The notes: a model not told the origin generated them from the letters alone. A stretch of DNA of 64,000 bases from Microbacterium sp. Root61 (GCF_001427525.1 NZ_LMGU01000001.1:496001-560000), one strand, 5' to 3'. Numbered from the stretch's first letter, positions 19,123-30,751 are shown. A program made the numbers and translations.

Positions 19123-19146
19123 ATTTATCTTGACATCAAGATAAAT
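19123..19146. promoter_or_regulatory. Perfect A/T-rich palindrome upstream of acn
   Basis: Half-site ATTTATCTTGA is repeated in inverted form after a 2-nt CA centre: 11 bp + 2 + 11 bp without mismatch, in otherwise very GC-rich DNA. The centre contains TTGACA (19130-19135), so a bound regulator would cover the -35 region of the acn promoter. The regulator is not identifiable from sequence. Confidence 0.75.
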
Positions 19147-19162
19147 TTCTCTCCCTTCGTGG

Positions 19163-19181
19163 TTAGGTGAACCTCACTAGC
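19163..19181 (+). promoter_or_regulatory. DtxR/IdeR-like iron box upstream of acn
   Basis: TTAGGTGAACCTCACTAGC matches 12 of 19 positions of the DtxR/IdeR consensus, with a perfect left half (TTAGGT). Iron control of aconitase is known in other Actinobacteria. The right half is poor. Confidence 0.35.
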
Positions 19182-19256
19182 CGCCGCCGCAGATGGGGAG
19201 AAAGATAGGGATGCCGGGCCACACGCCCGTCCCCGCCGCCGACGAAGGAGACACAC

Positions 19257-22091
<2,835 letters not shown>

Positions 22092-22097
22092 GTGACC

Positions 22098-22133
22098 GAA
22101 TGGCCCCGGATGCCTGCATCCGGGGCCATTCGC
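22098..22133 (+). terminator. Terminator after acn
   Basis: Arms 22098-22114 and 22117-22133 (CGAATGGCCCCGGATGC and its complement) form a near-continuous 15-17 bp stem a few bases after the stop. Confidence 0.85.
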
Positions 22134-22191
22134 ATGTCTGCGGACAGAGAATCACAGCCTGACCGTCGAGGCGACGTGCAGGCTCGGTGGA

Positions 22192-22197
22192 TAGAAT
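22192..22197 (+). promoter_or_regulatory. -10 box for dxs
   Basis: TAGAAT, 27 bases before the ATG. The short leader contains a good GGAAGGGAG ribosome site. No convincing -35. Confidence 0.5.
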
Positions 22198-22224
22198 CGG
22201 AACACGACCGGGAAGGGAGCGCGG

Positions 22225-24171
22225 ATGACCCGGCTGACGTCGATCACAGGTCCTCGCGACCTCGATTCGCTCACCGTCGACGAGCTCCAGGAGCTGGCGG
22301 GAGAGATCCGCGAGTTCCTCATCGAGAACGTGGCGCGCACGGGGGGACACCTCGGGCCGAACCTCGGCGTGGTCGAGCTGACGCTCGCCATGCACCGCGT
22401 CTTCGACTCGCCGAACGACCCGTTCATCTTCGACACGGGCCACCAGTCGTACGTCCACAAGCTGCTCACCGGCCGCCAGGACTTCTCCGAACTGCGTTCC
22501 CGCGGGGGCCTCGCGGGCTATCCGCAGCGTTCCGAGAGCGCCCATGACGTCGTCGAGTCCTCGCACGCCTCCAGCTCGCTGAGCTGGGCCGATGGCGTGT
22601 CAAGGGCCCTGACCCGCACGGGCCGCAAGGATCGCCATGTCGTCGCCGTGGTCGGCGATGGCGCCCTCACCGGCGGCATGACCTGGGAAGCCCTGAACAA
22701 CATCTCGGACGACAACGATCGCAACCTGGTGATCATCGTCAACGACAACGGCCGCTCGTACGCGCCGACGATCGGCGGGATGGCGCGCTACCTCAACCGG
22801 GTGCGCACCGCCGAGACGTACCGCAACCTGCACCGCGGCTCCGAGGGCCTCTCGCGCAAGCTGGGGCCGGCGGCGCGCGCGATGTATCGCGGTCTGCGCG
22901 GCGGCACGCACGGGTTCCTGTCGCGGTTCACGAACAACGCGGCGCTGTACTCGAACCTCGACATCAAGTACCTCGGCCCGATCGACGGCCACGATCTGCC
23001 CACCCTGATCGAGACTCTCGAGCTCGCCAAGGAGTACGGCGCGCCCGTCATCGTGCACACGATCACGGAGAAGGGTCGTGGCTATCAGCCCGCCCTCGAC
23101 GACGAGGCCGACCAGTTCCACGCGGTGGGTCACATCGACCCCGTCACGGGAGAGGCGATCGGCGGCTCGAGCAGCACCGGCTGGACCGACGTGTTCGCGT
23201 CCGAGCTGCGCGCGATCGGCGAGGAGCGCGAGGATATCGTCGCGATCACCGCCGCGATGCTCCGCCCCACCGGACTGCTTCCGTTCGCCCAGCAGTTCCC
23301 CGATCGCGTCTACGACGTCGGCATCGCCGAGCAGCACGCCGTCGCCTCCGCCGCGGGCCTCGCCTTCGGTGGGCTTCATCCCGTCGTCGCGATGTACGCG
23401 ACGTTCATGAACCGGGCGTTCGACCAGGTCCTCATGGATGTCGCGCTGCACGATGCCGGCGTCACGTTCGTGCTGGATCGCGCGGGCGTCACCGGGCCCG
23501 ACGGCCCCAGTCATCACGGCATCTGGGACCTCGCGATGCTGCAGCTCGTGCCGCACATCCGCATTGCGGTCCCGCGCGACGCTGAGCGCCTCCAGGAAGA
23601 GCTGCGTGAGGCTGTCGCGGTCGATGACGCGCCCACCGTCATCCGCTTCCCCAAGGGCGGTGTGAGCGCGCCGCTGCCCGCCATCGAACGACTGACCGAC
23701 GGCGTGGACGTGCTCGTCCGCGACGGTGCCGAGGATGTTCTCATCGTCGGCATCGGGCCGTTCGCCCACCTCGCCGTCGAGGTGGCCACACGTCTGCGCG
23801 CGCAGGGCATCGGTGCCACCGTCGTCGACCCCCGGTGGGTCATCCCGGTGCAGCCGTCGATCATCGAGCTCGCGGCATCCCATCGGCTGGTCATCACTCT
23901 GGAGGACGGCATCCGCGTCGGCGGTATCGGCACGCGCGTGCGGCAGGTACTGCGCGAAGCCGGCGTCGACACCGCGGTGGATGAGCTGGGCGTGCCCGAT
24001 GAGTTCATCGCGCACGCGACGCGCGAGCAGATCCTGGATGACGCGGGCCTGACCGCGGCCAAGATCGCGCACGACGTCGTGGCCCAGGTGCTCGGCACCC
24101 GTATCCCGGTGGCGCGCCCCGCGACGAGCGAGATCACCCTCCCGGAGTTCTCCCACCGCCACGAGGCGTAG
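22225..24171 (+). CDS. dxs: 1-deoxy-D-xylulose-5-phosphate synthase
   Basis: Thiamine-diphosphate enzyme condensing pyruvate and glyceraldehyde 3-phosphate in the first step of the MEP isoprenoid pathway. The 648-aa length is slightly above the usual 620-640. Visible motifs are GGHLGPNLGVVEL, the substrate region FDTGHQSYVHK, the ThDP/Mg motif GDGALTGGMTWEALNN, GPIDGHD, and in the pyrimidine domain DVGIAEQHAVASAAGLA and DRAGVTGPDGPSHHG. ATG at 22225 has GGAAGGGAG five bases upstream. Monocistronic, convergent with a membrane-protein gene. Confidence 0.97.
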   Translation: MTRLTSITGPRDLDSLTVDELQELAGEIREFLIENVARTGGHLGPNLGVVELTLAMHRVFDSPNDPFIFDTGHQSYVHKLLTGRQDFSELRSRGGLAGYPQRSESAHDVVESSHASSSLSWADGVSRALTRTGRKDRHVVAVVGDGALTGGMTWEALNNISDDNDRNLVIIVNDNGRSYAPTIGGMARYLNRVRTAETYRNLHRGSEGLSRKLGPAARAMYRGLRGGTHGFLSRFTNNAALYSNLDIKYLGPIDGHDLPTLIETLELAKEYGAPVIVHTITEKGRGYQPALDDEADQFHAVGHIDPVTGEAIGGSSSTGWTDVFASELRAIGEEREDIVAITAAMLRPTGLLPFAQQFPDRVYDVGIAEQHAVASAAGLAFGGLHPVVAMYATFMNRAFDQVLMDVALHDAGVTFVLDRAGVTGPDGPSHHGIWDLAMLQLVPHIRIAVPRDAERLQEELREAVAVDDAPTVIRFPKGGVSAPLPAIERLTDGVDVLVRDGAEDVLIVGIGPFAHLAVEVATRLRAQGIGATVVDPRWVIPVQPSIIELAASHRLVITLEDGIRVGGIGTRVRQVLREAGVDTAVDELGVPDEFIAHATREQILDDAGLTAAKIAHDVVAQVLGTRIPVARPATSEITLPEFSHRHEA

Positions 24172-24191
24172 GACTCGCTACAGGGAGTCCT
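24170..24191. terminator. Hairpin between dxs and the convergent membrane gene
   Basis: AGGACTC (24170-24176) and GAGTCCT (24185-24191) with an 8-nt loop, overlapping both stop codons. Confidence 0.45.
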
Positions 24192-24768
24192 CGTACGCGG
24201 CGTCCGGGTCGATTCGACGTGGCTTGGCAGGCGGCGGAGGCGGCGGATTTTCGGTGCGGCGGATCCGTCGCAGGTTACGCCACCACCCGAGCGGGACGGC
24301 GACCACCGCGGGCATGGCGATGATGAGCCCCAGGAAGCTCGCGGGGGCGAGGAAAGTGCCCCATGCCGTGGCAGAGAGCAGCAGGAATGCGGTGGTTGCC
24401 ACCACTGTGCCGAGCACGGTGTAGGCGAGCAGGTGGATGCCGATCAGTGGCTCGCGCTGCAGTCCCCGCCCGATCAGCCATGCCAGCGGCAGTCCGATCA
24501 GCATGACCACGAAGGAGATGCAGCCACCGAAGAAGCCTGCCATGAACAGCACGAGTGGCAAGGCGAGCAGACTCTGGGGGAACGTGGTGCGATCGAACGC
24601 CGTGAAGCTCGCGACGATCATGGTGACCGTGAGTGCCACCAGCAGGAGGATGACGTAGGTCACCCAGACGCACAAACCCCCAGCGGTGAGCTCGTCCCTG
24701 GTGAACGCCATCGGCTCGTCTTCGGTCCGGGGCGACACGGTCGCCTCGCTCGCTTCCAGTGTGCTCAT
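24178..24768 (-). CDS. Four-helix membrane protein of unknown function
   Basis: 196-aa protein with four predicted transmembrane segments (starting at CVWVTYVILLLVALTVTMIV) and a Pro-rich cytoplasmic tail with NPPPPPPAKP. No family is recognised. Its ATG overlaps the TetR stop (ATGA), with the ribosome site GGAGGTGAG inside the TetR coding sequence, so it is cotranscribed with and probably repressed by that regulator. This arrangement is typical of a TetR repressor with its membrane-located target, but a transport function is not shown. Confidence 0.7.
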   Translation of the reverse strand: MSTLEASEATVSPRTEDEPMAFTRDELTAGGLCVWVTYVILLLVALTVTMIVASFTAFDRTTFPQSLLALPLVLFMAGFFGGCISFVVMLIGLPLAWLIGRGLQREPLIGIHLLAYTVLGTVVATTAFLLLSATAWGTFLAPASFLGLIIAMPAVVAVPLGWWRNLRRIRRTENPPPPPPAKPRRIDPDAAYEDSL

Positions 24769-25442
24769 GCTCTCACCTCCGCGACCAGGTCGAGCAGGCC
24801 GCGCAAGGGGCCGCGCAGCAGAGGAAGGCGCGTGAGCGGCAATGACAGCCGCAGGAGGGCGAGCCCACGATCGAGCAGGCTGTACGTGCGGGCCTGACCG
24901 GGAGACTTGTCGTAGACCCAGAACAGCGCGAGCAGCAGGTGTCCGAGGAAGAGCGCTCCGGGCAGGCGCTCCTCGAACTCATCGGGCAGCCCGTTCTTCG
25001 CGCCGGTGACAGCCTCGGTGAACAGGCCTTCGACGATGCTGCGGGCTGCGGTGGAGTCCTCCGAGAGCGGGTTGATCGGGGAGCGGGGCGACACGGCCGC
25101 GGACAGGAATCCCGGTGCGAACTCGTGGAACGGCGCGAGGCCGTCGATGCCGGTGCGGTAGACGATGCGCAGGCGTTCGATGAGATCGCTTTCGCCTGCC
25201 AGGAGAGGTTCGGCAGCTGCCCGGTGCGCCTGCTGCACATCGAGGTACAGCTCCTGGACCAAGTGGTTCTTGGTGGGGAAGTGGTAGTGGGTCGTCCCGA
25301 CCGACACGCCCGCTTCCTCGGCGATCAGTCGGATCGTCGTTTCCTCGTAGCCGCGCTCACGGAACGAACGGACGGCGATGGCGCTGAGCAGCGCCCGGGT
25401 CCGCTCGCTCTTCGACGATGGTTTCGCATCGGAACTGAACAT
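24765..25442 (-). CDS. TetR family transcriptional regulator
   Basis: 225-aa repressor with an N-terminal TetR DNA-binding domain: RTRALLSAIAVRSFRERGYEETTIRLIAEEAGVSVGTTHYHFPTKNHLV holds the helix-turn-helix (about residues 13-61). The ligand-binding domain has no recognised specificity. ATG at 25442 lies inside a perfect 14-bp palindrome and six bases after a TATCTT -10 box, so the transcript is likely leaderless and autorepressed. It forms an operon with the downstream membrane gene. Confidence 0.9.
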   Translation of the reverse strand: MFSSDAKPSSKSERTRALLSAIAVRSFRERGYEETTIRLIAEEAGVSVGTTHYHFPTKNHLVQELYLDVQQAHRAAAEPLLAGESDLIERLRIVYRTGIDGLAPFHEFAPGFLSAAVSPRSPINPLSEDSTAARSIVEGLFTEAVTGAKNGLPDEFEERLPGALFLGHLLLALFWVYDKSPGQARTYSLLDRGLALLRLSLPLTRLPLLRGPLRGLLDLVAEVRA

Positions 25443-25448
25443 GTTCAG
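25435..25448. promoter_or_regulatory. Putative TetR autoregulatory operator
   Basis: CTGAACATGTTCAG is a perfect 14-bp palindrome that spans the start codon of the TetR gene and directly adjoins its -10 box. Confidence 0.6.
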
Positions 25449-25454
25449 AAGATA
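25449..25454 (-). promoter_or_regulatory. -10 box for the TetR operon (leaderless)
   Basis: TATCTT on the minus strand, six bases before the ATG at 25442. Confidence 0.55.
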
Positions 25455-25474
25455 CCACGGGGGCGGTGAACGAA

Positions 25475-25504
25475 GAGGGGCGGATGCCGCAGCATCCGCC
25501 CCTC
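25475..25504 (-). terminator. Terminator after fadB
   Basis: 13-bp perfect arms GAGGGGCGGATGC and GCATCCGCCCCTC with a 4-nt loop, between the fadB stop and the TetR promoter. Confidence 0.8.
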
Positions 25505-25519
25505 TCATGTGCTCCGCGC

Positions 25520-27661
25520 TCAGCGCGAGGCGACACCCAGGATCTTGGGGTGATGGAACGTGTCGTTGAAGACCCGCTCGGACGCGCCCTCGCGGTCGAG
25601 GTAGGGGGAGGCCCCACCGTCGATGAAGGGCCAGCCGGCGCCGAGGATCAGGCAGAGGTCGATGTCCTCGACCTCGGGGACCACGCCCTCGTCGAGCATG
25701 ATCTTGATCTCCTGCGCGAGTCCGTCCTGCACGCGCTGCAGGATGGTGGCTTCGCTCGCCGGGGTGCTGCCCGCGACGAGGACCTTCTGTGCCGCCTTGG
25801 TCCAGCCGGTGACCTTGCCGTGCTTGTCCTTCTCGACGACCTCCGGCAGCTCGGCGAGCTGGTGGAAGTTCTCCGATGCGAAGAACCGCTCGGGGAACGC
25901 GTGCGCCATCGTGTCCTGCACGTGCGCGGCGACCTTCCAGCCGACCAGGTCGATGAGCTGGAACGGCGTCATCGGCAGGCCGAGGGGTGCGAACGCCTTC
26001 TCCACGGTCAGCAGCGGGGTGCCCTCGTAGACGGCACGCGCCGCTTCGCCCATGACCTTGGCCAGCAGGCGGTTCACGACGAAGCCGGGCGCATCCGCGG
26101 TCAGGACCGCGTTCTTGCCCAGGCCCTTGGCCACCACGAACGCCGTCGACAGCGCAGCCTCGTTCGTCTGCGGGGTCTTCACGATCTCGATCAGCGGCAT
26201 GACCGCGACCGGGTTGAAGAAGTGGAAGCCGACCAGACGCTCGGGGTGAGCCAGGTGGGCGCCGATCTCCTCGACCGACAGCGACGAGGTGTTCGTCGCG
26301 AGGATCGCGTCCTCGGCGATGATCGGCTCGATCTCCGCGAAGACCTGCTGCTTGACGCCGACCTCTTCGAACACGGCCTCGATGACGAAGTCGCAGTCCG
26401 CGTACTCGGACTTGTCGGTCGTGCCGTGCACGAGCGCGCGGAGCTTGTTGGCCTGGTCGCCGTCCAGGCGGCCCTTGGCCTCGAGCTTGCCGATCTCGTC
26501 GCGGATGTACGCGAGGCCCTTGTCCACGCGCGCCTGGTCGAGGTCGGTGATGAGCACGGGCACCTGCAGGCGACGCACGAACAGCAGCGCGAACTGGCTG
26601 GCCATCAGGCCCGCACCGATGATGCCGACCTTCGTCACGCGCTTGGCCAGTGCCTTGTCGGGTGCGCCGACCGGGCGCTTCGCGCGCTTCTGCACGAGAT
26701 CGAACGCGTACATGGATGCCGCGAACTGGTCGCCGACCACGAGCTCGGACAGCGCTTCGTCCTCACGGGCGAAACCGTCGGCCTTGGTGCCGCTCTTGGC
26801 CGCGTCGAGCAGGTCGAGCGCGGCGTAGGGCGACTTCGGCACAGATCCGATGCGGCTCTCGAGCATGCCGCGGGCCATCTTGATCGCGATGGGCCACTTG
26901 GTGAGCCGCTCGATCTTGCCGGGCTCGTTCTTGCGGACGACCTTGATCGCGCCGTCGAGCACGCCGTCGGCCCACTTCAGCGAGCTCTCCAGGTACGTCG
27001 AAGCCGGGAAGATGGCGTCCATGATCCCGTAGTCGAACGCCTGCTGCGGCTTGAGCATGCGGTTCTGCTTGAGCGGGTTGGACACCACGACCTCGAGCGC
27101 GTTCTCGATGCCGATGAGGTTCGGCAGCAAGTACGCGCCGCCCCATCCGGGGATGATGCCGAGGAAGACCTCGGGCAGCGCGATCGCGGCTGCCGAGGCA
27201 TCCACCGTGCGGTACGTCGAGTTCAGGGCGATCTCGAGTCCGCCGCCGAGTGCGAGGCCGTTCACGAACGCGAACGAGGGCACGCCGAGCTCGGAGAGCT
27301 TGCCGAGCACCTGGTGGCCGCGCTGTGCGATCTTGCGGGCGATGTCCTGGGAGGGCACCTTCGAGATATCGGAGAGGTCGGCTCCGGCCGCGAGGATGTA
27401 CTGCTTCCCCGTGATGCCGACCGCGTGGATCTCGCCGGCGGCCGCCCGGGTCTTGAGACCGTCGAGGGTCTCACCGAGCTCCTTGAGGGTCGCCGGGCCG
27501 AGCGTGTTCGGTCGGTTGTGATCGCGTCCGTTGTCGAGCGTGATCAGAGCGAGCACCTTGCCGGAGGCGAGGCGGATGTCGCGCACGGGGGAGTGCGTCA
27601 CCACTTCTCCCTCGGTGAGGGCGTCGAGCGCGGAGAAGTCGATGTCGTCGTAGTTCGTCAT
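25520..27661 (-). CDS. fadB: Bifunctional enoyl-CoA hydratase / 3-hydroxyacyl-CoA dehydrogenase
   Basis: 713-aa multifunctional fatty-acid beta-oxidation protein. The N-terminal crotonase domain (to about residue 300) has the oxyanion segments AAGADLSDI and NGLALGGGLEIAL and the acidic region ALPEVFLGIIPGWGG. The NAD-binding domain begins near residue 343 with VGIIGAGLMASQFA, and the dehydrogenase catalytic block FHFFNPVAVMPLIEIV lies near residue 480. Two C-terminal helical domains follow. It lies 10 bp after the thiolase gene and is cotranscribed with it. Confidence 0.93.
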   Translation of the reverse strand: MTNYDDIDFSALDALTEGEVVTHSPVRDIRLASGKVLALITLDNGRDHNRPNTLGPATLKELGETLDGLKTRAAAGEIHAVGITGKQYILAAGADLSDISKVPSQDIARKIAQRGHQVLGKLSELGVPSFAFVNGLALGGGLEIALNSTYRTVDASAAAIALPEVFLGIIPGWGGAYLLPNLIGIENALEVVVSNPLKQNRMLKPQQAFDYGIMDAIFPASTYLESSLKWADGVLDGAIKVVRKNEPGKIERLTKWPIAIKMARGMLESRIGSVPKSPYAALDLLDAAKSGTKADGFAREDEALSELVVGDQFAASMYAFDLVQKRAKRPVGAPDKALAKRVTKVGIIGAGLMASQFALLFVRRLQVPVLITDLDQARVDKGLAYIRDEIGKLEAKGRLDGDQANKLRALVHGTTDKSEYADCDFVIEAVFEEVGVKQQVFAEIEPIIAEDAILATNTSSLSVEEIGAHLAHPERLVGFHFFNPVAVMPLIEIVKTPQTNEAALSTAFVVAKGLGKNAVLTADAPGFVVNRLLAKVMGEAARAVYEGTPLLTVEKAFAPLGLPMTPFQLIDLVGWKVAAHVQDTMAHAFPERFFASENFHQLAELPEVVEKDKHGKVTGWTKAAQKVLVAGSTPASEATILQRVQDGLAQEIKIMLDEGVVPEVEDIDLCLILGAGWPFIDGGASPYLDREGASERVFNDTFHHPKILGVASR

Positions 27662-27671
27662 CCGGGTCGTC

Positions 27672-28877
27672 CTACTTCTTCTTGCCGTTGTAGTGCGGAT
27701 TCTCCCAGATCACGGAGCCGCCCTGCCCGAGGCCCACGCACATCGCGGTGAGGCCGTAGCGCACGTCGGGGCGCTCCTTGAACTGCGCTGCGAGCTGGAT
27801 CATCAGACGCACGCCGGATGCCGCCAGCGGGTGTCCGAGCGCGAGCGCGCCGCCCCACTGGTTCACGCGCGGGTCGTCGTCGGCGATGCCGAAGTGATCC
27901 AGCAGCGAGATCACCTGAATGGCGAAGGCCTCATTGAGCTCGAAGAGCCCGATGTCCTTGATCGTCAGACCGGCCTTCTTCAGCGCCTTCTCCGTGGAGG
28001 GGATCGGGCCGATGCCCATGACCTCGGGCTGGACGCCGGCGAAGGCGAAGGAGACGAGCTTCATCTTCGGCTCGAGACCGAATTCCTTGACGGCACCGCC
28101 GCCGGCCAGCAGGCTGACGGTCGCGCCGTCGGTCAGCGGCGAGGAGGTACCGGCGGTCACGCGACCGTGCGGGCGGAATGGGGTCTTCAGCGCGGCCAGA
28201 CCTTCCATCGTGGTCTGGGGGCGGCGTCCTTCGTCCTCGGTCGCGAGGCCCCAGGCGCCATCCGCGCCCTTGACGGCGACGGACACGAGGTCGGGCTGGA
28301 ACTTGCCCGCGTCGTACGCGGCCTGCGCCTTGTGCTGGCTCAGCATGCCGAACCGGTCGGCGCGCTCCTTCGTCAGCTCGGGGAACCGGTCGTGCAGCCG
28401 CTCGGCCGTCATGCCCATGTTCAGCGCGTCGGCGCTCACGAGCTTCTCGGTCACGAACCGCGGGTTCGGATCGATGTTGCTGCCGTCGAGCGGGTGGCGG
28501 CCCATGTGCTCGACGCCGCCCGCGAGGGCGAAGTCGTACATGCCGATGCCGATCGCGCCCGCCATGGTCGTGACGCTGGTCATCGCACCCGCGCACATGC
28601 GGTCGATCGCGAAGCCGGGGACGGTCTGCGGCAATCCGGAGAGGATGGCCACCGAGCGTCCGAGGGTGAGGCCCTGATCGCCGGTCTGCGACGTCGCGGC
28701 CAGCGCGAAGTCGTCGATGCGGTCGGCGGGGACCTTCGGGTTGCGCTCCATCAGACCGATGGTCGCCTTGACCGCCAGGTCGTCGGATCGGGTGTTCCAG
28801 TACTGGCCTTTTTCGCCGGCACGCCCGAAGGGCGTACGCATTCCATCGACGAAGAAGACGTCCGAGATCTCGGCCAC
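27672..28877 (-). CDS. fadA: Acetyl-CoA acyltransferase (thiolase)
   Basis: 401-aa thiolase that releases acetyl-CoA in the last step of beta-oxidation. The acyl-accepting cysteine is in AIDRMCAGAMTS (about Cys94). The catalytic His is in GGALALGHPLAASG, and the second Cys is in AMCVGLGQGG. GTG at 28877 is preceded by GGAGG. It forms a fadA-fadB pair, making a complete trifunctional beta-oxidation unit. Confidence 0.94.
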   Translation of the reverse strand: MAEISDVFFVDGMRTPFGRAGEKGQYWNTRSDDLAVKATIGLMERNPKVPADRIDDFALAATSQTGDQGLTLGRSVAILSGLPQTVPGFAIDRMCAGAMTSVTTMAGAIGIGMYDFALAGGVEHMGRHPLDGSNIDPNPRFVTEKLVSADALNMGMTAERLHDRFPELTKERADRFGMLSQHKAQAAYDAGKFQPDLVSVAVKGADGAWGLATEDEGRRPQTTMEGLAALKTPFRPHGRVTAGTSSPLTDGATVSLLAGGGAVKEFGLEPKMKLVSFAFAGVQPEVMGIGPIPSTEKALKKAGLTIKDIGLFELNEAFAIQVISLLDHFGIADDDPRVNQWGGALALGHPLAASGVRLMIQLAAQFKERPDVRYGLTAMCVGLGQGGSVIWENPHYNGKKK

Positions 28878-28904
28878 TCTGCCTCCAAAAATAGGGATGA
28901 CACC

Positions 28905-28910
28905 AGCCTA
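28905..28910 (-). promoter_or_regulatory. -10 box for fadA-fadB
   Basis: TAGGCT on the minus strand, 27 bases before the GTG, within the sequence GAATCTAGGCTGG, which is also present upstream of sseA. -35 not evident. Confidence 0.4.
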
Positions 28911-28949
28911 GATTCGCGTGGGAGCGGCCGGGAATCGGTTGGGGTGAAC

Positions 28950-30152
28950 CTACGAAGCCTCTTCCGCCGTCGTCGGAGGGGTTTGCACGGATCCCACAAA
29001 GGCATCAGCGATCAGCTGTGCAGTTTCTGCAATCTGCCAGCGACGAGCGCCCAGATCCGCCAACGCGTCGCCGATGGTCTCTGCCGAAATCTCGGCGGGC
29101 GGCGCCCACGCGACGCGACGCAGCAGCTCGGGGGTGAGCAGATTCTCCGTCGGCATGTTCATGGTCTCGGCATGCGCCTCCACCACGGGGCGTGCCGCCT
29201 TGAGCCGGGCATCCGCAGCGGGGTTGCGATCGACCCATGCCCGGGGCGGGGGGATGCTCTCGCCACTGCCCGGAGCGCGCTCAGGAGGCAGCTCGCTCGA
29301 GGCGCGGCCCGCTTCGATGGCGGCCCACCAGCGGTCCAGCTGAGTGCGACTCGCGCGACCGTTGAACTCCTTGATACGGGCCAGATCGGCCTTGGACTGC
29401 GGATCCGCCTGCACGGCGGCCACCAGCGCGCGGTCGGGGACGAGTCGGCCGGGGGAGACGTCCTGCTCCCGGGCGTACTCCTCGCGAGCGGTCCAGAGTG
29501 CACGGGCGATCGCGAGCGACCGGCGGCCACGGACGGTGTGCAGGCCGCTCAGCCGGCGCCACGGGTCCTCGCGCGGCGGGCGGGGCTCACGCACGCGCAC
29601 AGCCTCGAACTCCTCGGCGGCGAGTTCGGTCTTGCCCTGCTCGGCGAGTTCCTCGACGAGGACGTCGCGCACGTCGATGAGGTGCTCGACATCGAGTGCC
29701 GCGTATTCCAGCCACGACTGGGGGAGCGGCCGGGTCGACCAGTCCGACGCCGAGTGCTCCTTGGCGAGGGTGATGCCGAGCGTGTCCTCGACCACTGCGC
29801 CGAGCCCGACGCGCTCGTGGCCGAGCAGACGCGCTGCCAGCTCCGTGTCGAAGATCGTCGTGGGGACGAGGTCGAGTTCGCGGAGCGACGGGAGATCCTG
29901 ACTTGCCGCGTGCAGCACCCACTCGACATCCCCGACGGCGCGCTGCAAGGCGCTGACATCCCCGATGGCGGGCGGGTCGAACAGGAAGACGCCCGCGCCG
30001 CGCCGGAACATCTGGATCAGATAGGCACGCTGCGAGTAGCGGAATCCGGATGCCCGTTCCACGTCCACCGCCACGGGACCCGTCCCTGCGGCGAGCGCGC
30101 GGGCGGCTTCCTCGAGGGATGCGGCATCCTCGATGACGATGTAATCAACCAC
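28950..30152 (-). CDS. rnd: Ribonuclease D (HRDC domain)
   Basis: 400-aa 3'-5' exoribonuclease of the DEDD family used in RNA processing. Exonuclease motifs: GPVAVDVERASGFRYSQRAY (ExoI Asp/Glu), VLHAASQDLPSL (ExoII), and YAALDVEHL (ExoIII Tyr-Asp). An HRDC domain follows near residue 215 (ARALWTAREEYAREQD). The start is taken as GTG at 30152, eight bases inside the DUF3000 gene, with AAGG eight bases upstream; the longer open frame has no ribosome site. It is coupled to DUF3000, a frequent actinobacterial pair. Confidence 0.9.
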   Translation of the reverse strand: MVDYIVIEDAASLEEAARALAAGTGPVAVDVERASGFRYSQRAYLIQMFRRGAGVFLFDPPAIGDVSALQRAVGDVEWVLHAASQDLPSLRELDLVPTTIFDTELAARLLGHERVGLGAVVEDTLGITLAKEHSASDWSTRPLPQSWLEYAALDVEHLIDVRDVLVEELAEQGKTELAAEEFEAVRVREPRPPREDPWRRLSGLHTVRGRRSLAIARALWTAREEYAREQDVSPGRLVPDRALVAAVQADPQSKADLARIKEFNGRASRTQLDRWWAAIEAGRASSELPPERAPGSGESIPPPRAWVDRNPAADARLKAARPVVEAHAETMNMPTENLLTPELLRRVAWAPPAEISAETIGDALADLGARRWQIAETAQLIADAFVGSVQTPPTTAEEAS

Positions 30153-30735
30153 GCGGTGACCTTCGCGCTCCAAGCACGGCGATCCCTTCAGATCCGGGCG
30201 GGAGACCCGCCAGCATGCAGACGAGTTCGGCCCAGGCTTCGACGTGCGGCACGATGCTGCCCGAGGGGGACCAGGAGGCCCGCAACTCGATCTGTGCACC
30301 GTCGCCCTCGTCGGCCAGCGAGCCGAATCCTTTGGACAGAGTTTTCGTGGCTGTGCCCGACACCGAGTGATAGAGCGCGCCGCGCGAGTCCAGGGCATCC
30401 ATCAGCCAGGACCACGCGACATCCGCCAACAGGGGATCGGTGCCGATCTCGGACTCGAGCGGGGCCTGCGCGAAGCACACGATCCGCCACGCCCCCTCCC
30501 ACTGCGCGGGCTCTTCCGCGTCGTGCAGGAGGATGAACCGGCCCGATCCGTACGGAGAGTCGATGCCCTCCACCTCCGGGCGGATGTCGCCGGCGAGAGC
30601 GAGCGTGTCCGGGGCGAGCCCGGTCGGCGCAGGAATCTCGCGCACGACGATGTCATCGCGGAACGCCGTGTTCCGCACCTCGTGCTCCGCACGCGCGAAA
30701 GTCAGAGGAGTCATCGGTCGACGATGCTCAGCCAC
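30145..30735 (-). CDS. DUF3000 family protein
   Basis: 196-aa soluble protein of the actinobacterial DUF3000 family. Conserved stretches include PAPTGLAPDTLALAGDI, GRFILLHDAEEPAQWEG, ADVAWSWLMDAL and ELRASWSPSG. Function unknown; it is generally found directly before RNase D. GTG at 30735 follows a TAGTCT -10 box by six bases, indicating a leaderless transcript. Divergent from the esterase-like gene, with 25 bp between the starts. Confidence 0.85.
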   Translation of the reverse strand: MAEHRRPMTPLTFARAEHEVRNTAFRDDIVVREIPAPTGLAPDTLALAGDIRPEVEGIDSPYGSGRFILLHDAEEPAQWEGAWRIVCFAQAPLESEIGTDPLLADVAWSWLMDALDSRGALYHSVSGTATKTLSKGFGSLADEGDGAQIELRASWSPSGSIVPHVEAWAELVCMLAGLPPGSEGIAVLGARRSPRG

Positions 30736-30741
30736 GTCGAC

Positions 30742-30751
30742 AGACTAGGCT
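30742..30751. promoter_or_regulatory. Overlapping divergent -10 boxes
   Basis: AGACTAGGCT contains TAGTCT on the minus strand (DUF3000, spacer 6) and TAGGCT on the plus strand (esterase gene, spacer 9) sharing the central TA. Confidence 0.5.

Noticed and set aside
27693..30536. Very long plus-strand open frame across fadA and rnd
   Set aside because: Covers two well-supported minus-strand genes and the promoter between them.
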